NCBI GenBank assembly: GCA_964563965.1
Contig: CAZLZI010000003.1
Span: 1 to 34,923 of the forward strand
Source: CAZCAQ01 sp964563965
Lineage (GTDB): Bacteria; Patescibacteriota; WWE3; UBA101185; UBA10185
DNA length: 34,923 nt
Direction: 5' to 3'
In this document: positions 17,001 to 23,552 of the stretch, in pieces
Layout: each line of letters opens with the position of its first letter
Position numbering within the stretch: the stretch's first letter is position 1
Notes under the pieces: generated by a model
Databases searched by the model: none
What the model saw: only the letters and a program-made list of their open reading frames with translations
What the model was told of the DNA's origin: nothing
Translations under genes and position numbers: made by a program

Positions 17001-18274
17001 TCACCAACATAGGTATTGAACACAAAGTAGGAAATGGTAGTTGCCCAAAGAATTGGATTTATTAAGATAAAGGATATTCTCATCCCAATAATTAATTGGA
17101 AGATAAACCAGTGTCTACCTTTATCTCTTAAAAGCTTTAAGGGACTGCGCATATGTACTAAATAGGTTTGGAAATAACCTTTAATCCAGCGTGACCTTTG
17201 TCTGATCCAATTGTGTACATTACTATTAGCTTCTTCCCATGTTACTGAATCAATAAGGGCTGTTTGATAATTGTGTTTAAAAAGCCTAATACCTAAATCG
17301 CAGTCCTCCGTAACATTAAAGGGATCCCAGCCATGCATTTTCTTAAGGATTGCTGTTTTAAAAATATTACTGGTTCCGCCAAGTGGAATAGCAGTACTTA
17401 TAGATTGGAAGCCGGGAAGAATAACATCAAACCAAAGAGAGTATTCAGCTGTAAAAAATCTAGTCAGTAAATTCTGATTGGCATTAAAGTAATTTAGCTT
17501 AGCTTGAATACACACAACTTGTTTATCCGCTTTTGAAAATGCTATAACTGCTTTTTTTAACTGGTCAACATCAGGGCGGTCCTCCGCATCATAAATAACC
17601 ACATATTCCCCTGTTGCAAAATGTAGCCCATAATTACAGGCTTTTGGTTTAGTTTTTGGTAAGGAGTGTGGCACAACTAAAGTTTGCACGTTACTTGCTA
17701 AGTTCAAGGCATGTGCTGCATCAATAGTTTCTGTATCGTTTTCTTCTAAGAGCAGTAAGATTTCTAGTTTATCTTGGGGGTAATCTAGCTTTTGCATATT
17801 AACTGCAAAATCTCCGATGACTTTTGCTTCTTTATATAGTGGACATAGAATGGTTATAGTTGGAAGAGTAGTGTTGTTAAGACCTTTAATTTCATCTAGC
17901 TCAACATGTATTTCGCTTGCAAAATTAAGATTCTTGCGTACTAAATATAGGGTAAACAGAGTATCTATAAAGTAGATACAGCTAAGAACAGCAATAAAAG
18001 AGCCAATAGCTGCGATAGGATTTGTTACTATAAATATGCCGAAGGCTAGCAGTAGTATCAAGAAGCCAAGCTTTTGTTTTCTGCGAAGTACATATACTGC
18101 AGAGTCTAAGTGATCAAGTTTTGTGTGAGTGGTGTAACTTTTGCCTTTGTAGTGAACACCGCTGTTTAAACTGTGGGTGGGACTTTCATGAAAATGGACA
18201 GCATCTTTTTCCCTGATTCGATCAAGGACTTTTGCTTTATTATGCTTAGTAGCTGCATATAACTTCTTTATCAT
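14009..18274 (-). CDS. GT2 synthase - Wzx/MATE-like flippase - GT4 triple fusion
   Basis: A single uninterrupted frame of about 1421 residues carrying three recognisable modules (numbers count from a TTG codon nine bases upstream). Two helices (72-115) precede a processive-type GT2 domain (140-370) with DAED (232-235), TED (325-327) and the QRSRW motif (362-366) of cellulose/hyaluronan-synthase-like enzymes, then several helices. Residues about 638-1035 form a polytopic module resembling the polysaccharide flippase (MATE/MOP) family. Residues about 1044-1405 are a GT4 GT-B enzyme with KWGGGAE (1059-1065) and an EX7E motif starting in EGWGLTNLE (1318-1326). The modules could build, flip and extend one glycan. 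I chose ATG at 18274. First gene of the operon, with its own promoter. Confidence 0.88.
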   Translation of the reverse strand: MIKKLYAATKHNKAKVLDRIREKDAVHFHESPTHSLNSGVHYKGKSYTTHTKLDHLDSAVYVLRRKQKLGFLILLLAFGIFIVTNPIAAIGSFIAVLSCIYFIDTLFTLYLVRKNLNFASEIHVELDEIKGLNNTTLPTITILCPLYKEAKVIGDFAVNMQKLDYPQDKLEILLLLEENDTETIDAAHALNLASNVQTLVVPHSLPKTKPKACNYGLHFATGEYVVIYDAEDRPDVDQLKKAVIAFSKADKQVVCIQAKLNYFNANQNLLTRFFTAEYSLWFDVILPGFQSISTAIPLGGTSNIFKTAILKKMHGWDPFNVTEDCDLGIRLFKHNYQTALIDSVTWEEANSNVHNWIRQRSRWIKGYFQTYLVHMRSPLKLLRDKGRHWFIFQLIIGMRISFILINPILWATTISYFVFNTYVGETIEALYPTPVYYMAVISLILGNFVYLYNYMIGLAKRGKWSLMKFVYFVPFYWLLMSFAAVKAFYQLIVSPHHWEKTHHGLVSIKVAKFKLPAWLPRINVKSQRYAFNTYLLLGGALIICLQTILLGLNIQSSYILINFGFGFVLSTTVGLATYVLFKRYGLLIESSIYATVDLAKYQLTRGRTLANKLGTYSAKGKHLLTKAKDMPKHLLSEAGFLVFAGMFTNIINFLYNTFLSRNVNIEHFGVLSIAGNFLFVMSIPLAALSRTVTFKSAFTLGRNNSIARNFWLKVRKHTFFISALIALIWALLTPVLKNYFNISDSFVFLIYIPVFIAAATGSIDGGYVNGNLKFKIYGYSIILEALTKYLFTLVFYYLGMESLIVSAVPIAVSVAAIYIYITARRINGTVDTEELAFPQDFFRHSLFIKFSVVSFLTFDVFLAKHYLTAADAGYYALIALVGKMIYFVGSMFSQFIAPLAGKEAGEKKDSTLTLYSIIGAITLSTFLAYLGLGLFGHTFAPLLFGDKIRAISHLLPIYGLGIMAFAIASSIISFYQIRDKKEFTYAALFFACLQIFLIYKYHASIEQIVNVIAVTGVLSLVGILLLHINTLIKKKSINEDCLDILIFNWYDIKHKWGGGAELYIHEIAKRLVKEGHNVTMFVGNDKHNATFEIIDGITIHRKGGLYSVVIWAFFYYMTKFRGKYDVVLDIAKGVPFFTPLYVRKPIVGIIHHIHQEMFRTGLKFPVKHVSLFLESKIMPLVYRNTQMLTVSKSTKEAMQELGLGKKHVIELVPNGVDIQVPDIPKSDKPTVLYLGRLRFYKRVDVLIKAFEQVLRTHKDAKLYIAGSGEDEALLKKLAKDLRIANKVIFKGRVTEEEKAILYKSAWVAVQPSIVEGWGLTNLEANFCGTTVVASNTDGLKESVLHEKTGLLVEQENVEEFAQAISKIIDNSEYRNFLEKNAIDWAHKFTWDNSSKVALRLIKNKLRHGKTPLAEGGEFAYD

Positions 18275-18299
18275 CAGGCACAATCAGAGTTGCCTTACC

Positions 18300-18322
18300 A
18301 GTGTTTCGAGTCTCAAAACACT
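18300..18322. repeat. Inverted repeat in the leader of the glycan operon
   Basis: AGTGTTT and AAACACT form a perfect 7-bp stem around a 9-nt loop. It lies in the untranslated leader, 26 nt upstream of the ATG at 18274 and downstream of the predicted start of transcription. On the minus strand a run of seven T precedes rather than follows it, so it is not an ordinary intrinsic terminator. It could be an operator or an mRNA structure. Confidence 0.5.
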
Positions 18323-18360
18323 AAAAAAACGCCTCAATCGAATACTTGTAATACTATGGG

Positions 18361-18389
18361 ATTATATCATCAAATGTCTATATAACCAA
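18361..18389 (-). promoter_or_regulatory. Promoter of the glycan operon
   Basis: The minus strand shows TTGGTT, a 17-nt spacer and a perfect TATAAT. The -35 lies inside the last codons of pheT. Transcription should begin near 18354, giving a leader of about 80 nt that contains the inverted repeat at 18300-18322. I see no better promoter anywhere within the nine-gene operon. Confidence 0.6.
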
Positions 18390-20312
18390 ACTTTTGTTGT
18401 CTATATCCAGTGTGTCTTTTAGCTTAAAGAGTATAGCATTAGTGACCTTACTTGCGTCAACTGTAGCTTCAGAAAAATATAGCCTTATCCCTATAGTTCG
18501 GGTTTGGTTTAGAGGATCTAGATATTCAGATTGAACCTCTAATCTTAAGACTTCAGGATATGTATTCTTGATAAACTCAAAGGCATCTCCCAGATGTAAC
18601 CCTGGCTGTGCAATGAGTGTTATATCTCTTAGTTTTAGGTTTTCTACCTTGGTTTTTACAGTTTTGTTAGATTTTTTTGCTTTAAGTAACTCTTCTGTTA
18701 ACAAATAAAAGGTGTTGTATTCTAAAGCCCCAAGCATAAGTTTATCTTGGTAAATTTCGTTTTTAGGGTTGATGTAAAAGTCTATTCCCAACCTATGCAT
18801 AACTGTGGCAAGTGTTGCTTTAAGCAGTTTGCTTGTTTCATATGGAGTTGCTTGATTGCTTACTAAAACTTGGAGAGTTCGTTCTTCATTGTATTGCTTT
18901 TCTTTGCTGTCTTTTGAATAGACCTTGCCTACTTCAAAAATGCCTCGTATGTTAAGCGTATTATTTTTGTATACCGCAAGTACCGGTTCAAGTGTTTGAT
19001 ACAGAGAGGTGCGCAAAGCATTTTGGTCTTTATTTACTGCGCTATCTAAGACTATTTGAAGTGTGTTCAAACTGTCTGCTGCGACAAACGGTGAGGTGAT
19101 GTATTCATTTAACCCACATATAACAAGTTCATCTCTTACTTGATGTTCAAACTTTGCAATTGCAGGAGTAATTTCTTCAGGTACAGGGCCGCTCACAGGT
19201 ATAGCCTTTATCTTGTCGTAGCCTGTAATCCTTAAGACATCCGCAACTAAGTCGTCTTCAACTTCAATGTCTGTTCTAAAATGCGGCGTCTGGAATTCAA
19301 GCTCACTTGGGGTTCGGTTTATAGTTGTATAGCCTAAGCGCGTAAGGATGTCTTCAGCCTTAGCTAGATCAAAAACTGTACCAGCAAGTAGTTCTAATCT
19401 TTGTTTTCTAAGCTTTTTAGTTTTTGGTGTTATCACTCCTTTGTCTGATGTGTAATCATTATTGAAATAGCTAGTTCCTCCAGCTACTTCTTGGAGTAAG
19501 TAGGCGGCTCTTAACAAGGCTTCCATTGTAAGTTGAGAGGATAACAATTTATCGTATCTAAGAACTGTCTCATTTAGAATTTTTAGTCTGCGTGACGTTT
19601 TTCGAATATTTACTTGATTATAGTTTCCGGCATCAAGAACAATATCAACAGTTGTTTCATCTACTCCTGTTTCATTGCTACCAACTATGCCACCCAAGAC
19701 TGTTGGTTTATCGTTTTGACAAAGTACAAAACACTCGGTGTCCAGCTTGACACTGTCCCCCAAAAATGTGGTAAGTGTTTCTCCAACTCGTGCCCGTCTG
19801 ATGTGTATTTCTTTTTTGCTAAGTTTAGCGATATCTTGTGCGTGCATAGGTTGGCCCATTTCGACCATAACGTAATTGGTAATATCAACAACATTATTGA
19901 TTGATGTAATGCCGTATGCTTCTAATCTATTTGCTAACCACTTTGGCGATGGTTTAACAGTCAGATTTTTAACTATTAAAGTCGTGAATCTATTTACAAG
20001 CTCAGGGCAATCCACTTTAATAGCAACTTGATCTTGGGTTTCTGCTTGTTTGGGTAAATCGAGCATTTGTGGCATGATCAAATCAGTTTGGAGATAACAT
20101 GCTAAGTCTCTAGCACATCCCAGTACCGATAACCAATCTGCTCGGTCCATCCTGTGTTCTAAATCTAAGACAGGGGTACTATAGTCTGCATGTGTAAAGT
20201 CAGTTATTGGTTTATCAAGCAGCAAACCAATCATTGTAAAGTCAATTGCCAAAGCTTTAGCAGACTTATCTGTTTTTATGTATTGTGTAAGCCACTCAAG
20301 AGGTATTTTCAT
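18378..20312 (-). CDS. pheT: Phenylalanine-tRNA ligase beta subunit, shortened
   Basis: Beta subunit of the alpha2-beta2 phenylalanyl-tRNA synthetase. The N-terminus (MKIPLEWLTQYI) matches the family start, but by residue 50 the protein is already at LEHRMDRADWLSVLGCARDLA, which in E. coli PheT (795 residues) comes after the EMAP-II-like tRNA-binding insert. That insert of roughly 110 residues is absent, which accounts for most of the short length (644). The B3/B4 editing region, the B5 domain and the C-terminal anticodon-binding FDX-ACB domain (about 560-644, LRDITLIAQPG) appear present. Its ATG overlaps the pheS stop by one base (TAATG). Confidence 0.94.
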   Translation of the reverse strand: MKIPLEWLTQYIKTDKSAKALAIDFTMIGLLLDKPITDFTHADYSTPVLDLEHRMDRADWLSVLGCARDLACYLQTDLIMPQMLDLPKQAETQDQVAIKVDCPELVNRFTTLIVKNLTVKPSPKWLANRLEAYGITSINNVVDITNYVMVEMGQPMHAQDIAKLSKKEIHIRRARVGETLTTFLGDSVKLDTECFVLCQNDKPTVLGGIVGSNETGVDETTVDIVLDAGNYNQVNIRKTSRRLKILNETVLRYDKLLSSQLTMEALLRAAYLLQEVAGGTSYFNNDYTSDKGVITPKTKKLRKQRLELLAGTVFDLAKAEDILTRLGYTTINRTPSELEFQTPHFRTDIEVEDDLVADVLRITGYDKIKAIPVSGPVPEEITPAIAKFEHQVRDELVICGLNEYITSPFVAADSLNTLQIVLDSAVNKDQNALRTSLYQTLEPVLAVYKNNTLNIRGIFEVGKVYSKDSKEKQYNEERTLQVLVSNQATPYETSKLLKATLATVMHRLGIDFYINPKNEIYQDKLMLGALEYNTFYLLTEELLKAKKSNKTVKTKVENLKLRDITLIAQPGLHLGDAFEFIKNTYPEVLRLEVQSEYLDPLNQTRTIGIRLYFSEATVDASKVTNAILFKLKDTLDIDNKSLVI

Positions 20313-21328
20313 TATGCGTAGACCATTCCATGAAAATAGAGTTTTCTAATATCATTTATTTCATATTTTTGCATTACTAGTCTATCAAGCCCTATACCAA
20401 AGGCAAAGCCAGTGTATGTTTCTGGGTCGATCCCACACATCTTAAGGGTATTATAGTGAATCATGCCACTCCCTAAGACCTCGATAAATCCTCTGTATTT
20501 ACAGACACTGCACCCTTGTCCTTTGCAAAATTTACATTCCATATCTACACCAACGCCCGGACTTACTTCAGGGTAATATTTATACCTAAATCTTAGCTTC
20601 ACATCATTGCCAAACAAAAATTTATGAAAATCAGTTAGGGTTGCAAATAAATTACCAATTGAAATACCTTGTTCAACGCATACTCCTTGATACTGAAAAA
20701 AGAAGGAAGAGTTAGTTGCATTGACCGTTTCATTCCTGTAACAAGGTCCTGCAAACGCGGCTCTAATTGGTGGTTTTTGATCCGTTAGCAGACGAGCTTC
20801 GATAGATGATGTGTGAGTTCTTAACAAAACTTCTGGTTCTTGTATAAACATCGAATCTTGCAAGTCAGTCGCAGGATGTCCAGGTGGCAGATTAAGTTTT
20901 AAAAAATTATATTCAGCAGTTTCAATATCAGGCCCTTCGTATATCGAATAACCGTAGTATCTGAAAAACTCGTTAATCTCTCTTGTTACCAGAGTTATAG
21001 GATGCAAATTGCCAGTAGGATAGGTGTTTGTCGGAAGACTTAAGTCTATTAATGGGTCGTTTATACTTGTAGTCAAATACTCTGTTTTGGCGTGTTCGAT
21101 TGTATTGCGCGCTTCTTCGATGAATGCATTAATAAGTGGACCTGCTTTTTGCTTTTCTGCTAAGTCGAGTGTTGGTAAAGTTTTAAGTAATGTTGTTACT
21201 TCTCCATTTGTTTTTGAAAACATTGCAAGGTAAAGTGTGTCAAAATCTCCAGTTTGCTTAGCTTCGGTCAGCTTAGCTTGAAATACCAAGCGTAAGTTAC
21301 TAAGTTTTACATCTAATCCCTCGTTCAT
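20312..21328 (-). CDS. pheS: Phenylalanine-tRNA ligase alpha subunit
   Basis: Catalytic subunit of phenylalanyl-tRNA synthetase, a class II aminoacyl-tRNA synthetase. N-terminal coiled-coil region (1-90), motif 1 around HPITLVTREINEFFRYYGY, motif 2 with RAAFAGPCYRNE and motif 3 near FAFGIGLDRLVMQKY are visible. The length (338) is typical. Before motif 3 a CKFC-x4-CSVC cluster (CX2C-X4-CX2C) precedes EVLGSGMIHYN; this could bind zinc and replaces a Cys-free segment in E. coli. pheT follows with a one-base overlap. Its ATG shares bases with an ATG on the opposite strand, but the plus-strand gene probably starts further on. Confidence 0.95.
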   Translation of the reverse strand: MNEGLDVKLSNLRLVFQAKLTEAKQTGDFDTLYLAMFSKTNGEVTTLLKTLPTLDLAEKQKAGPLINAFIEEARNTIEHAKTEYLTTSINDPLIDLSLPTNTYPTGNLHPITLVTREINEFFRYYGYSIYEGPDIETAEYNFLKLNLPPGHPATDLQDSMFIQEPEVLLRTHTSSIEARLLTDQKPPIRAAFAGPCYRNETVNATNSSFFFQYQGVCVEQGISIGNLFATLTDFHKFLFGNDVKLRFRYKYYPEVSPGVGVDMECKFCKGQGCSVCKYRGFIEVLGSGMIHYNTLKMCGIDPETYTGFAFGIGLDRLVMQKYEINDIRKLYFHGMVYA

Positions 21329-21369
21329 GGTTTCAAGTTTACTTTATTTGATGTTCATTTTAAATACTA

Positions 21370-21398
21370 TTGTGTTAGTTACTATGCAAATGTATGAT
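21370..21398 (+). promoter_or_regulatory. Promoter, probably leaderless, for the 321-residue membrane protein
   Basis: TTGTGT, a 17-nt spacer and TATGAT. The -10 ends 6 nt before the ATG at 21405, so transcription should begin on or beside that ATG. This argues for 21405 as the true start over the ATGs at 21327, 21351, 21384 and 21390. Confidence 0.45.
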
Positions 21399-21404
21399 TT
21401 TAAT

Positions 21405-22370
21405 ATGGATCCAACTAATCAAACTCAACAACCTTCGGAGGTCTTATCAAATTCAGTGCCAGCAGTTTCCTCAACCCTTACAGGGCTCATGCCTGTATCC
21501 TCTCTTATGGAGAATACAATAAGTCTTGTAAAATCAAGGTTTCTTAATCTTGCAATAGTTAGCCTTATGGGGTCAGGAGTTATGTGGTTAATTATGCTAC
21601 TGTATGCTCGACTTATCGGTGTAAGTTTTATGCCTAATGCAGTAGGTACGCCACCATTTACTGGAGGGAATTCATTGGTAGGTTTATTAATGCTAATCCC
21701 AGTAATTATACTATTTAGTGGCTTCTTGTATTCTTCTTTATGTGGTGTATTGCAAACTAATGATGTAAAAACAGCTTTAACTATTGGCTACTCTAGAATG
21801 TTTGTGATGTCTCTTTCAATGATTGTCTTCTTGGCTGTACTTATAGGGTCTATCATTTTCTTAGTGTTGCCTTTTGTATTTGTTTACATATACGGGATTT
21901 TCATATTCTTTATTACAGCAGAAACAGGTAAGGGGGGCTTTAATGCTTTGTTTGAAAGTTTTAGACTTGTCAAAGGTCGCGCGCTTGGTGTTGCTGGCAG
22001 ACTTCTTTTACTTGTTGTCATATCGATAGTAGTTTCAGTTGTATTTAGCATGATTTTTGGTGAGACTACGTTGCTTGGTAAGTTGGTTTCATTCTTTGTA
22101 GGTGTTTTATTACAGGTGTTTATGGTGAGCTATTTATATGTAATCTACACTAATCTTAAAGATACTAGTCCCCGACCAGAAGGTTATCTACCTTCAAGCT
22201 TATCCAAAATGTTGGCTTATGGAGCCTTTGCCTTATGTTTAGTTGTAGTCTTTATTCCTGCTTTATTTGTATTCAAAAATAGAGACCAGATAAAAGATCT
22301 TCAAACCCCACTTGAGCAAGATTTAGACTATAATATACCACGGCCTATGCCTGATTTTAATTCTCAATAA
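21405..22370 (+). CDS. Polytopic membrane protein of unknown function
   Basis: About 321 residues from the chosen start (MDPTNQTQQP), with a polar Gln/Ser/Pro-rich N-terminus of some 40 residues and about six hydrophobic helices. The centre has an amphipathic segment, FNALFESFRLVKGRALGVAGR, between helices, which resembles the architecture of YciC/glycerophosphodiester-phosphodiesterase membrane-domain proteins; I would not assign a family. The C-terminal 35 residues are polar and Pro-rich. The frame is open upstream to an ATG at 21327 that overlaps the pheS start codon, but the promoter placement favours 21405. It splits the otherwise familiar rplT-pheS order and runs against it. A bidirectional terminator follows. 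Confidence 0.75.
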   Translation: MDPTNQTQQPSEVLSNSVPAVSSTLTGLMPVSSLMENTISLVKSRFLNLAIVSLMGSGVMWLIMLLYARLIGVSFMPNAVGTPPFTGGNSLVGLLMLIPVIILFSGFLYSSLCGVLQTNDVKTALTIGYSRMFVMSLSMIVFLAVLIGSIIFLVLPFVFVYIYGIFIFFITAETGKGGFNALFESFRLVKGRALGVAGRLLLLVVISIVVSVVFSMIFGETTLLGKLVSFFVGVLLQVFMVSYLYVIYTNLKDTSPRPEGYLPSSLSKMLAYGAFALCLVVVFIPALFVFKNRDQIKDLQTPLEQDLDYNIPRPMPDFNSQ

Positions 22371-22388
22371 ATTAATTCAAGCTAATCG

Positions 22389-22419
22389 AAAAAACCCACT
22401 CTTTGTAGTGGGTTTTTTT
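22389..22419. terminator. Bidirectional intrinsic terminator
   Basis: CCCACT and AGTGGG form the stem (22395-22400 with 22407-22412) around a 6-nt loop, flanked by A6 on the left and T6-7 on the right. It ends the plus-strand membrane-protein gene and, read in reverse, the rplT transcript arriving from the other side. Confidence 0.85.
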
Positions 22420-22474
22420 ATACCTTTAATGTAGCTAATAAATGTACTTTGAAAAATACTAAAGTTTACTGTGT

Positions 22475-22822
22475 TTAATTGGTAGCTAGTTGGACTATCT
22501 TGTCAAAAGATGGTTTATCATCGATTGCCATTTGTGACAATACTTTACGATTAAGATCTATTTTCTTGTCATTAAGTTTTTTAATAAAGGCACTGTAAGT
22601 TATATTATGCTCAAGTAAAGCTGCATTGAGTCTAACTATCCAAAGTCTTCGCATATCTCTTCTTCTTTGTCTTCTGCCTGCAAAAGCATATTCGCCCATT
22701 TTAACAACAGCTTCATTTGCTCGTTTGAAGTTATGGTGTCTTGTTCCTCTAAGACCTTTTGCTTGAGTTAAGACTTTTCTGTGTTTTCTGTGCCTTGCAG
22801 CACCACCTTTTACTCTTGTCAT
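22475..22822 (-). CDS. rplT: 50S ribosomal protein L20
   Basis: Large-subunit protein that binds 23S rRNA early in assembly. The 115 residues align over the full length with the family: MTRVKGG start, basic RHRKHRKVLTQAKG, the GRRQRRRDMRRLWI block and the RLNAALLEHNITYSAFI core. In other bacteria L20 also represses its own operon by binding the infC-rpmI mRNA; whether that holds here is not visible. Its ATG overlaps the rpmI stop (ATGA). Last gene of the thrS-infC-rpmI-rplT unit. Confidence 0.98.
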   Translation of the reverse strand: MTRVKGGAARHRKHRKVLTQAKGLRGTRHHNFKRANEAVVKMGEYAFAGRRQRRRDMRRLWIVRLNAALLEHNITYSAFIKKLNDKKIDLNRKVLSQMAIDDKPSFDKIVQLATN

Positions 22823-23028
22823 TTTATTTTTGATCCGGGTAACAGCCTCTTAAACACCTTTATGTGTCCGGCATTAAGCTGTACTGAATAACCTTTCTTT
22901 CTAAACTTCTTATTCGCTGACCATTTTACCTTAAGATGCCCAGTATTGACACCTTTTTTCATGATCTTGCCATTCTTGGTAATCTTGATTCTTTTTTGTA
23001 ATGTTTTTAGTGTTTTTCCTTTTTTCAT
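22819..23028 (-). CDS. rpmI: 50S ribosomal protein L35
   Basis: Small basic ribosomal protein of 69 residues. The Lys-rich N-terminus with TLKTLQKRIKITKNGKI and the C-terminal VKRLLPG-like end (FKRLLPGSKIK) are typical. It overlaps infC by 4 nt at its start and rplT by 4 nt at its end, both in the ATGA form. Gene order infC-rpmI-rplT is conserved across bacteria. Confidence 0.96.
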   Translation of the reverse strand: MKKGKTLKTLQKRIKITKNGKIMKKGVNTGHLKVKWSANKKFRKKGYSVQLNAGHIKVFKRLLPGSKIK

Positions 23029-23528
23029 TTTGCAATTAGCGTAACATACGCAAACGGTCCTCTTATTTTAACATCTCCATCAGGTTTTGACACGTCTTCA
23101 AGCTCTGTTATTATACGCTGTAATTTATTTACTGCAATATCCGGATAAGCCGCTTGCCTACCACGCATATGGACTGTAAATTTTACTTGATTCTTTTCAA
23201 GTAAAAACTCTCTAGCACGCCTAATCCTAGTCTGAATATCCCCTTCTCCAATGGCTGGACCGAATCTGAACTCTTTGAGTTCACTTTTCTTGCCTTTAGT
23301 ACTTGCTGCTTTTTTATTCTCATCATACAGGTACTTATTAAAATCAAGAATCTTAGCAACTGGAGGGTTAGCACCCTCTGCAATAACTACTAAATCCAGC
23401 TCTCTTTTTTGTGCTTGGACAAGCGCTTCTTGAGTTGATATGACCCCAAGGTTTTCACCATCTGCGGTGATAACTCGTAATTCTTTAGCTCTTATTCTGT
23501 TGTTAACTTGATACCTTTTATCTGTTAT
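23025..23528 (-). CDS. infC: Translation initiation factor IF-3 with ATA start codon
   Basis: Initiation factor that monitors start-codon/initiator-tRNA pairing on the 30S subunit. Translation of the minus strand gives a full IF-3 of 167 residues: YQVNNRIRAKELRVI at the N-terminus, a Lys-rich linker (ENKKAASTKGKKSE), then the C-domain with KEFRFG and IRRAREFLLEKNQVKF, ending GPFAYVTLIAK. The frame has no ATG, GTG or TTG between its upstream stop (TAG) and the conserved N-terminus. The codon at 23528-23526 is ATA, five bases after a strong GGGAGG (23539-23534), so AUA is the predicted start. In E. coli infC starts with AUU and IF-3 represses its own synthesis through that codon. It is 24 nt downstream of thrS and overlaps rpmI by 4 nt. 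Confidence 0.93.
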   Translation of the reverse strand: MTDKRYQVNNRIRAKELRVITADGENLGVISTQEALVQAQKRELDLVVIAEGANPPVAKILDFNKYLYDENKKAASTKGKKSELKEFRFGPAIGEGDIQTRIRRAREFLLEKNQVKFTVHMRGRQAAYPDIAVNKLQRIITELEDVSKPDGDVKIRGPFAYVTLIAK

Positions 23529-23533
23529 ATAAG

Positions 23534-23539
23534 CCTCCC
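23534..23539 (-). promoter_or_regulatory. Shine-Dalgarno that fixes the ATA start of infC
   Basis: GGGAGG on the minus strand, 5 nt ahead of the ATA codon at 23528. It lies between the thrS stop and infC and has no other start codon at a usable distance, which is why the rare start is preferred. Confidence 0.8.
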
Positions 23540-23552
23540 AAACCTAAACAAG

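Noticed and set aside
18275..18283. TTG start extending the triple-fusion protein by three residues.
   Set aside because: The ATG at 18274 is in frame directly downstream and no Shine-Dalgarno favours the TTG.
21327..21404. Upstream start for the 321-residue membrane protein overlapping the pheS start codon.
   Set aside because: No ribosome binding site, and the predicted promoter would start transcription at 21405.
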